Origin: Nemertoderma westbladi
Taxonomy: Eukaryota; Xenacoelomorpha; Nemertodermatida; Nemertodermatidae
Reading direction: 5' to 3'
Assembly: GCA_032718475.1 (NCBI GenBank)
Contig: JAUCBJ010005006.1
Span: 1 to 25,216, forward strand
Length of the DNA stretch: 25,216 bases
Shown here: positions 9,175 to 18,238 of the stretch, piece by piece
How positions within the stretch are numbered: the stretch's first letter is position 1
Layout of the letters: every line of letters starts with the position of its first letter
The notes under the pieces: model-generated
Databases searched by the model: none
Seen by the model: only the letters and a program-made list of their open reading frames with translations
What the model was told of the DNA's origin: nothing
Program-made: the position numbers and the translations under genes

Positions 9175-10318
9175 AGCGGCCGAATAGAGAACTGCAGGTT
9201 GTTCGGCGTCCTCTCCAGACACACACCCTATGGTGTAATACACATCTGCCAAGTGTCAGCCTAAAAGCATTATTAATAACGAAATGGGATAAGGTTTTCA
9301 CTTTCAGACATTTGGCCCCCTAGCGGTAGCCTGGAGAATTGCAGACTGGTTCTAGCTCCTCCCCAAACACGCAGTCTTGGTGTAGTAGACCTCTGCCAAG
9401 TATCAGCAAAAAAGCAGTATAAACAACGAAATGGGTGAAGGTTTTCACTTTCAGACATTGCGCCCCCTACCGGCAGACAGAGGAATTTTAGATTATTCAG
9501 AGTTCTCTACAAACACGCAGTCTATGGTGTAGTCGACTTCTGCCAAGTATCAGCAAAAAAGCATTATAAACAACGAAATGCGATAAGGTTTTCACTTTCA
9601 GATATTTCTCCCCCTACCGGCAGACTGGGGAATTGCAGATTGGTCAGCATCCTCCGATAACACACAGCCTATAGTGTAGTAGACCTCTGCCACGTATCAG
9701 TTTAAAGGCATTAATAATAACGAAATGGGAGCAGGTTTTCAGTTTCCCACATTTCGCCCCCTAGCGGCAGACTGGAGAACTGCAGATTGATCAGTGTCTT
9801 CCCAAACACACAGTCTATGGTCAAGAACGTATCTGCAAAGTATCATTTAGAACAGATTGAGTCTGTTGGTGCCACCGCTGTATAAGGGTTTCCTGCAGGT
9901 TGACAAATTTGGCTGAAAATGGTTATGGAATAATAGCCCAATTTGACCACAAATACGCATTCACACATAAATGATGCATAAAATTCGCCTCGATATAACG
10001 ACGTTTCGCGTCCATGTGCTCGGGGCAGTCTGCATCACGTAGATGCGCATCAAAAAGTAGCATAATAGTCGAGACCCAACATGTAGAGTGACAGAATGAA
10101 CTGCTAGGCCTACTGCGCTACCGGTACCAAATTCACGAAATCTGCATTCACGCAAACAAACGCGTAAAATAAGACTCGAGATAGCGACAGTGCACGTCCT
10201 CGTGACGAGAGCTTTCGTTCGATGTATCGCGAGCTCAGATTGGTGCTTGTGTGTAGAAACGTATAGCTTGGACAGACAAACAAACAGACAGACACATGAT
10301 ATTTATATATATAGAAGA

Positions 10319-10356
10319 CTAGAAAGCCAGTGGCCCTTCGGGCCACGGCTTTCTAG
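10319..10356. repeat. 38-bp GC-rich hairpin ending repeat unit 1
   Basis: Arms CTAGAAAGCC(A)GTGGCCC and GGGCCACGGCTTTCTAG pair over 17 bp with one bulged base (A) and a TTC loop. It closes the unit, 25-30 bases after the CAGA microsatellite. Both stem ends are CTAG. A 3'-terminal palindrome is a feature of Helitron-like elements, but the separate CTRR end of canonical Helitrons is not clearly present. Confidence 0.85.
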
Positions 10357-12392
10357 TTCACAAGCCTATTCACCATTCCAAACATTAATTAATTAATTAA
10401 CTTAACAAAACTTCATATGATTGAGAGTGTTCTCTCAAACAAAAGGACTGATGCTGTTTTACTTTTCAGATATCTACACTGTTCAACGTCCTTCACATAG
10501 ATGCAGCCTTATGATGTAGTACAGTAGACCTCTGACAATTATCAGCGTAAAAGCATTTTTAATAAATAAATGTGAGAATGTTTTTACTTTTCAGATTCAG
10601 ATTTTTCGCACCCTAGCAGTAGACTGGAAATCCACAGACTGGTTAGCGTCCTCCCCATACAAACAGCCTATGGTCAAGCATGCCTTTCCCAAGTATAAGC
10701 AAAAAAGCATTAGAAACAACGAAATGGGAGAAGGATTTCACTTGAGACATTTCACCCTCTAGCGGCAGACTGAGAAATTGCAGATTGGTCAGAGTTTTCC
10801 ACAAACACGCAGTCTATGGTGTAGTAGACCTCTGACAAGTATCAGCCTAAAAGCATTAGAAACAACGAAACGGGATAAGGTTTTCACTTTCAGACACTTC
10901 GCCCCCTAGCGGCCGAATGGAGAACTGCAGTTTGTTAGGCGTCTTACCTAGACACACACCCTATGGTGTACTACACATCTGGCAAAGTGTCAGCCTGAAA
11001 TTATATTAATAACGAAATGGGATAAGGTTTTCACTTTCAGACATTTGGCCCCCAAGCGGTAGACTGGATAAATGCAGACTGGTTCTAGCTCCTCCCCATA
11101 CACACAGTCTATGGTGTATTAGACCTCTGCCAAGTATCAGCAAAAAAGCATTATAAACAATGAAATGCATAAAGGTTTTCACTTTCAGACATTGCGCCCC
11201 CTAGCGGCAGACAGAGCTATTGCAGATTGGTCTTAGTTCTCCACAAACACGCAGTCTTTGATGTAGTAGACCTCTGACAAGTATCAGCCTAAAAACATTA
11301 TATACATCAAAATGGGATAAGGTTTTCACGTTCAGACATTTCGCCCCCTAGCGGCCGAATAGAGAACTGCAGGTTGTTCGGCGTCCTCTCCAGACACACA
11401 CCCTATGGTGTAATACACATCTGCCACGTGTCAGCCTAAAAGCATTATTAATAACGAAATGGGATAAGGTTTTCACTTTCAGACATTTGGCCCCCTAGCG
11501 GTAGACTGGAGAATTGCAGACTGGTTCTAGCTCCTCCCCAAACACGCAGTCTTGGTGTAGTAGACCTCTGCCAAGTATCAGCAAAAAAGCAGTATAAACA
11601 ACGAAATGGGTGAAGGTTTCACTTTCAGACATTGCGCCCCCTAGCGGCAGACTGGGGAATTGCAGATTGGTCAGCATCCTCCGAAAACACACAGCCTATA
11701 GTGTAGTAGACCTCTGCCACGTATCAGTTTAAAGGCATTAATAATAACGAAATGGGAGCAGGTTTTTAGTTTCCCACATTTCGCCCCCTAGCGGCAGACT
11801 GGAGAACTGCAGATTGATCAGTGTCTTCCCAAACACACAGTCTATGGTCAAGAACGTATCTGCAAAGTATCATTTAGAACAGATTGAGTCTGTTGGTGAA
11901 ACCGCTGTTATAGAGTTTCCTGCTGGTTGACAAATTTGGCTGAAAATGGTTATGGAATAATAGCCCAATTTGACCACAAATACGCATTCACACATAAATG
12001 ATGCATAAAATTCGCCTCGATATAACGACGTTTCGCGTCCATGTGCTCGGGGCAGTCTGCATCACGTAGATGCGCATCAAAAAGTAGCATAATAGTCGAG
12101 ACCCAACATGTAGAGTGACAGAATGAACTGCTAGGCCTACTGCGCTACCGGTACCAAATTCACGAAATCTGCATTCACGCAAACAAACGCGTAAAATAAG
12201 ACTCGAGATAGCGACAGTGCACATGCTCGTGACGAGAGCTTTCGTTCGATGTATCGCGAGCTCAGATTGGTGCTTGTGTGTAGGAACGTATAGCTTGGAC
12301 AGACAAACAAACAAACAGACAGACAGACAGACACATGATATTTATATATATAGACTAGAAAGCCAGTGGCCCTTCGGGCCACGGCTTTCTAG
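10357..12392 (+). repeat. Tandem-repeat unit 2 (nine monomers, tail, microsatellite, hairpin)
   Basis: A ~125-base linker rich in TTAATTAA (10357-10482) leads into monomers with boxes at about 10607, 10754, 10902, 11049, 11197, 11344, 11491, 11637 and 11784, spacings 146-148. The tail (about 11880-12300), CAGA microsatellite (12299-12333) and hairpin follow. Relative to unit 1, one ~148-base monomer between 11637 and 11784 is missing, which explains why the offset to unit 1 changes from 2,175 to 2,027 bases. The box at 11344 is the empty counterpart of the LINE insertion site. Confidence 0.88.
12355..12392. repeat. 38-bp hairpin ending repeat unit 2
   Basis: Same sequence as the hairpin at 10319, including the bulged A, so the two units share a recent ancestor. 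Confidence 0.85.
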
Positions 12393-13371
12393 TTCACAAG
12401 CCTATTCACCATTCCAAACATTAATTAATTAATTTACTTAACAAAACTTCATATGATTGTGAGTGTTCTCTCAAACAAAAGGACTGATGCTGTTTTACTT
12501 TTCAGATATCTACACTGGTCAACGTCCTTCACATAGATGTAGCCTTATGATGTAGTACAGTAGACCTCTGACAATTATCAGCGTAAAAGCATTTTTAATA
12601 AATAAATGTGAGAATGTTTTTACTTTTCAGATTCAGATTTTTCGCCCCCTAGCAGTAGACTGGAAATCCGCAGACTGGTTAGGGTCCTCCCCATACAAAC
12701 AGCCTATGGTCAAGCATGCCTTTCCTAAGTATAAGCAAAAAAGCATTAGAAACAATGAAATTGGAGAAGGATTTCACTTGAGACATTTCACCCTCTAGCG
12801 GCAGACTGAGAAATTGCAGATTGGTCAGAGTTTTCCACAAACACGCAGTCTATGGTGTAGTAGACCTCTGACAAGTATCCGCCTAAAAGCATTAGAAACA
12901 ACGAAACGGGATAAGGTTTTCACTTTCAGACATTTCGCCCCCTAGCGGCCGAATGGAGAACTGCAGTTTGTTCGGCGTCTTACCTAGACACACACCCTAT
13001 GGTGTACTACTACACATCTGGCAAGTGTCAGCCTGAAATCATATTAATAACGAATTGGGATAAGGTTTTCACTTTCACACATTTGGCCCCCAAGCGGTAG
13101 ACTGGATAAATGCAGACTGGTTCTAGCTTCTCCCCAAACACACAGTCTATGTTGTAGTAGACCTCTGCCAAGTATCAGCAAAAAAGCATTATAAACCATG
13201 AAATGCATAAAGGTTTTCACTTTCAGACATTGCGCCCCCTAGCGGCAGACAGAGCTATTGCAGATTGGTCTTAGTTCTCCACAAACACGCAGTCTTTGAT
13301 GTAGTAGACCTCTGACAAGTATCAGCCTAAAAACATTATAAACATCAAAATGGAATAATGTTTTCACGTTA

Positions 13372-14721
13372 AGACATTTCGCCCCCTAGCGGCCGAATAG
13401 ATAACTGCAGGTTGTTCGGCGTCCTCTCCAGACACACACCCTATGGTGTAATACACATCTGACAAGTGTCAGACTAAAAGCATTATTAATAACGAAATGG
13501 GATAAGGTTTTTACTTTCAGACATTTGGCCCCCTAGCGGCAGACTGGAGAAATGTAGACTGGTTCTAGCTCCTCCCCAAACACGCAGTCTTGGTGTAGTA
13601 GACCTCTGCAAAGTATCAGCAAAAAAGCAGTATAAACAACGAAATGGGTGAAGGTTTTCACTTTCAGACATTGCGCCCCCTACCGGCAGACAGAGGAATT
13701 TCAGATTATTCAGAGTTCTCTACAAACACGCAGTCTATGGTGTAGTCGACTTCTGACAAGTATCAGCCAAAAACATTATAAACATCAAAATGGGATAAGG
13801 TTTTCACGTTCAGACATTTCGCCCCCTAGCGGCCGAATAGATAACTGCAGGTTGTTCGGCGTCCTCTCCAGACACACACCCTATGGTGTAATACACATCT
13901 GACAAGTGTCAGACTAAAAGCATTATTAATAACGAAATGGGATAAGGTTTTTACTTTCAGACATTTGGCCCCCTAGCGGCAGACTGGAGAAATGTAGACT
14001 GGTTCTAGCTCCTCCCCAAACACGCAGTCTTGGTGTAGTAGACCTCTGCAAAGTATCAGCAAAAAAGCAGTATAAACAACGAAATGGGTGAAGGTTTTCA
14101 CTTTCAGACATTGCGCCCCCTACCGGCAGACAGAGGAATTTCAGATTATTCAGAGTTCTCTACAAACACGCAGTCTATGGTGTAGTCGACTTCTGACAAG
14201 TATCAGCCAAAAACATTATAAACATCAAAATGGGATAAGGTTTTCACGTTCAGACATTTCGCCCCCTAGCGGCCGAATAGATAACTGCAGGTTGTTCGGC
14301 GTCCTCTCCAGACACACACCCTATGGTGTAATACACATCTGACAAGTGTCAGACTAAAAGCATTATTAATAACGAAATGGGATAAGGTTTTTACTTTCAG
14401 ACATTTGGCCCCCTAGCGGCAGACTGGAGAAATGTAGACTGGTTCTAGCTCCTCCCCAAACACGCAGTCTTGGTGTAGTAGACCTCTGCAAAGTATCAGC
14501 AAAAAAGCAGTATAAACAACGAAATGGGTGAAGGTTTTCACTTTCAGACATTGCGCCCCCTACCGGCAGACAGAGGAATTTCAGATTATTCAGAGTTCTC
14601 TACAAACACGCAGTCTATGGTGTAGTCGACTTCTGACAAGTATCAGCCAAAAACATTATAAACATCAAAATGGGATAAGGTTTTCACGTTCAGACATTTC
14701 GCCCCCTAGCGGCCGAATAGA
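13372..14721 (+). repeat. Perfect 440-bp trimer amplification (three monomers x three copies)
   Basis: Segments 13372-13811, 13812-14251 and 14252-14691 look identical base for base, and the match continues to 14721 before the next copy diverges (GATAACTGC versus GAGAACTGC). Each 440-base block is three ~147-base monomers: one with CCGAATAGATAACTGC, one with GACTGGAGAAATGTAG and one with CAGAGGAATTTCAG. Complete identity shows a very recent expansion by unequal exchange, or an assembly artefact. Confidence 0.9.
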
Positions 14722-15852
14722 GAACTGCAGGTTGTTCGGCGTCCTCTCCAGACACAGACCCTATGGTGTAATACACATCTGCCAAGTGTCAGCATAAAAG
14801 CATTATTAATAACGAAATGGGATAAGGTTTTCACTTTCAGACATTTGGCCCCCTAGCGGTAGACTGGAGAAATGCAGACTGGTTCTAGCTCCTCCCCAAA
14901 CACGCAGTCTTGGTGTAGTAGACCTCTGCCAAGTATCAGCAAAAAAGCAGTATAAACAACGAAATGGGTGAAGGTTTTCACTTTCAGACATTGCGCCCCC
15001 TACCGGCAGACAGAGAAATTTCAGATTATTCAGAGTTCTCTACAAACACGCAGTCTATGGTGTAGTCGACTTCTGCCAAGTATCAGCAAAAAAGCATTAT
15101 AAACAACGAAATGGGATAAGGTTTTCACTTTCAGATATTTCTCCCCCTAGTGGCAGACTGGGGAATTGCAGATTGGTCAGCATCCTCCGAAAACACACAG
15201 CCTATGGTGTAGTAGACCTCTGCCACGTATCAGCTAAAAGGCATTAATAATAACGAAATGGGAGAAGGTTTTCAGTTTCTGACATTTCGCCCCCTAGCGG
15301 CAGACTGGAGAACTCCAGATTGATCAGTGTCTTCCCAAACACAAAGTCTATGGTCAGGAACGTATCTGCAAAGTATCATTTAGAACAGATTGAGTCTGAT
15401 GGTGCAACCGCTGTTATAGAGTTACCTGCTGGTTGACAAATTTGGCTGAAAATGGTTATGGAATAATAGCCCAATTTGACCACAAATACGCATTCACGCA
15501 TAAATGATGCATAAAATTCGCCTCGATATAACGACGTTTCGCGTCCATGTACTCGGGGCAGTCTGCATCACGTAGATGCGCATCAAAAAGTAGCATAATA
15601 GTCGAGACTCAACATGTAGAGTGACAGAATGAACTGCTAGGCCTACTGCGCTACCGGTACCAAATTCACGAAATCTGCATTCACGCAAACAAACGCGTAA
15701 AATAAGACTCGAGATAGCGACAGTGCACGTGCTCGTGACGAGAGCTTTCGTTCGATGTATCGCGAGCTCAGATTGGTGCTTGTGTGTAGAAACGTATAGC
15801 TTGGACAGACAAACAAACAGACAGACAGACACATGATATTTATATAGATAGA

Positions 15853-15890
15853 CTAGAAAGCCCGTGGCCCTTCGGGCCACGGCTTTCTAG
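15853..15890. repeat. 38-bp hairpin ending repeat unit 3
   Basis: Same hairpin as in units 1 and 2, but the bulged base in the left arm is C instead of A. Stem and loop are otherwise unchanged. Confidence 0.85.
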
Positions 15891-16019
15891 TTCACAAGCC
15901 TATTCACCATTCCAAACATTAGATTAATTAATTAACTTAACATAATTAACAAAACGTCACATGATTGAGTGTTCTCTCAAACAAAAGGACTGAAGCTGTT
16001 TTACTTTTCAAATTTCTAC

Positions 16020-16047
16020 ATAATACGTACAACGTACAACGTATTAT
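16020..16047. repeat. Inverted repeat with 9-bp arms
   Basis: ATAATACGT and ACGTATTAT flank the 10-base spacer ACAACGTACA, which itself repeats ACGTAC-like motifs. It is present in unit 4 only and sits at the linker-array junction. Function unknown. Confidence 0.7.
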
Positions 16048-17945
16048 GCTACTTAGGTTGTATAAAGTAGATAAATAACTGCCAAGTATCATTTCCAAAG
16101 GATTACAAATAGTAAAAATATGGAAGAAGGTTAAACTGTAGAACTGCAGGTGGTTATCATCCTCGTAAACACAAACTATAGTTTATTTAGTTTAGTAGGT
16201 ACTGTACAGTACTTTTAGATCGCTGCCAAGAATAAACTCTAAAATAATTTAAATGGGAGAAGGATTTCACTTTCAGACAATTCGTCCCCTAATGGCGGAC
16301 TGGAGAACTGCAGACTGGTCAACGTCCTTCCCAAAGACGCAGCTTATGATGTAGTACAGTAGACCTCTGCCAAGTATCAGCCTAAAAGCATTTTTAATAA
16401 ATAAATGAGAGAATGTTTTCACTTTTCAGACATTTCGCACCCTCTAGCAGTATACTGGAGAACTGCAGACTGGTTAGCATCCGCCCCAAACACACAGCCT
16501 ATGGTGTAGTATACCTTTCCCAAGTATAAAAAAAAAGCATTAGAAAAAACGAAATGGGAGAAGGTATTCATTTCAGACATTTCACCCTCTAGTGGTAAGA
16601 CTGTGGAATTGCAGATTTGTCAGAGTTCTCCACAAAAACGCAGTCTAGGGGGTAGTAGACCTCTGCAAAGTATCAGCATAAAAGCATTATTAATAACGAA
16701 ATGGGTGAAGGTTTTCACTTTCAGACATTTCGCCCCCTAGTGGCAGACAGAGGAATTGCAGATTGGTCAGAGTACTCCACAAACACGCAGCCTATGGTGT
16801 AGTAGACCTCTGCCAAGTATCAGCCTATAAGTACTATAAACAACGAAATGGGATAAGGTTTTCACTTTTAGATATTTCGCCCCCTAGCGGCCGAATGGAG
16901 AACTGCAGGTAGTTGGGCGTCCTCCACAGACACACACCATATGGTGTAATACACATCTGCCAAGTGTCAGCCTAAAAGCATTATTAATAACAAAATGGGA
17001 TAAGGTTTTCACTTTCAGACATTTGGCCCCCTAGTGGCAGACAGAGGAATTGCAGATTGGTCAGAGTTCTCCACAAACACGCAGCCTAGGGTGTAGTAGA
17101 CCTCTGCCAAGTATCAGCCTATAAGTATTATAAACAACGAAATGGGATAAGGTTTTCACTTTCAGATATTTCGCCCCCTAGCGGCTGAATGGAGAACTGC
17201 AGGTTGTTGGGCGTCCTCCACAGACACTCACCAAATGGTGTAATACACATCTGCCAAGTGTCAGCCTAAAAGCATTATTAATAACGAAATGTGATAAGGT
17301 TTTCACTTTCAGACATTTGGCCCCCTAGCGGTAGACTGGAGAAATGCAGACTGATTCTAGCTCCTCCCCAAACACGCTGTATGGTGTAGTAGACCTCTGC
17401 CAAGTATCAGCAAAAAAGCATTATAAACAAAGAAATGGGATAAGGTTTTCACTTTCAGATATTTCTCCCCCTTGCGGCAGACTGGGGAATTGCAGATTGG
17501 TCAGCATCCTCCCCAAACACACAGCCTATGGTGTAGAAGACCTCTGCCATGTATCAGCTAAAAGGCTTTAATAATAACGAAATGGGAGATGTTTTAAGTT
17601 TCGGATATTTCGCCCCCTAGCGGCAGACTGGAGAACTGCAGATTGATCAGTGTCCTCCCAAACACACAGTCTATGGTCGGGAACAGATCTACAAAGTATC
17701 ATTTAGAACAGATTAAGTCTGGTATCAAAAAGTAGCATAATAGTCGGACCTAACATGTATAGTGACAGAATGAACTGCTAGGCCTAACTGCGCTACCGGT
17801 ACCAAATTCACGAAATCTGCATTCACGCAAACAAACGCGTAAAATAAGACTCGAGATAGCGACAGTGCACGTGCTCGTGACGAGAGCTTTCGTTCGATGT
17901 ATCGCGAGCTCCGATTGGTGCTTGTGTGTAGAAACGTATAGCTTG

Positions 17946-18033
17946 GACAGACAAGCAGACAGACAGACAGACAGACAGACAGACACATGATATTTATATA
18001 TATAGATAGATAGATAGATAGATAGTTAGATAG
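17946..18033 (+). repeat. Compound microsatellite (CAGA)n then (GATA)n
   Basis: About ten CAGA units (17946-17989), a short TATATATA spacer, then about eight GATA/TAGA units (to 18033). Units 1-3 have only a shorter CAGA/CAAA tract here. Reading frames crossing this tract are artefacts of the 4-base repeat. Confidence 0.9.
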
Positions 18034-18238
18034 ATAACTATGCGAAGTTTCGAAACTGTGCGAGTAACTGCTGATACATCTATGTGGAGATGTGTGATAC
18101 AACGCCAAAGCATTGTATGCCGATGTACAGTAGTAATATGGGTATTGAAATAATATTAAATCAATGTACACTCTTAAAGCTGCAGCGAAAAAATGTAGCT
18201 AATTTCCTAGGTTACATATAAAATAATAATATTATTTT

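Larger units (their letters stand above)
9169..10356 (+). repeat. Tandem-repeat unit 1, right part: monomers, tail, microsatellite, hairpin
   Basis: Five further ~147-bp monomers with boxes at about 9169, 9316, 9463, 9610 and 9758. They are followed by a non-repeated tail (about 9850-10270) with 'GCATTCACACATAAATGATG', 'CTCGATATAACGACG' and 'GATGTATCGCGAGCTC'. Then come a CAGA/CAAA microsatellite (10271-10295) and the hairpin at 10319-10356. The tail is nearly identical in units 2 and 3. No coding potential is convincing. The array-tail-microsatellite-hairpin order resembles bivalve 'pearl' and HINE (non-autonomous Helentron) elements; that assignment is inference from architecture. Confidence 0.85.
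12393..15890 (+). repeat. Tandem-repeat unit 3 (about nineteen monomers, tail, microsatellite, hairpin)
   Basis: Linker at 12393-12520, then boxes from about 12644 to 15290 at ~147-base intervals. This unit is longer than units 1 and 2 mainly because of the perfect 440-bp amplification at 13372-14721. Tail begins near 15487 (TACGCATTCACG), microsatellite 15806-15833, hairpin 15853-15890. Short reading frames seen in both strands of the monomers repeat with the array and carry no coding signature. Confidence 0.88.
15891..18033 (+). repeat. Tandem-repeat unit 4, diverged, hairpin lost
   Basis: The linker (15891-16019) matches those of units 2 and 3. The first monomers (to about 16600) are clearly more diverged, and about ten monomers with boxes between about 16290 and 17614 follow. 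The tail lacks ~200 bases between 'AGATTAAGTCTG' and 'ATCAAAAAGTAGC' (about 17712) compared with unit 3. After an enlarged CAGA tract (17946-17989), a GATA/TAGA tract (18001-18033) replaces the hairpin. This unit looks like the oldest or the edge of the tandem block. Confidence 0.82.

Noticed and set aside
9273-15880. Recurrent 60-128 residue frames on both strands of the repeat arrays
   Set aside because: They recur because the DNA recurs, start and stop with the monomer or tail, and show no protein-level conservation beyond DNA identity.
4577-18033. CRISPR-like regular spacing
   Set aside because: The whole ~147-bp unit repeats with no unique spacers, and the genome is eukaryotic.
17725-18171. 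148-codon minus-strand frame with Ser/Cys/Val and Ile/Tyr repeats
   Set aside because: It is a translation of the CAGA and GATA microsatellites, which lack stops in that frame.
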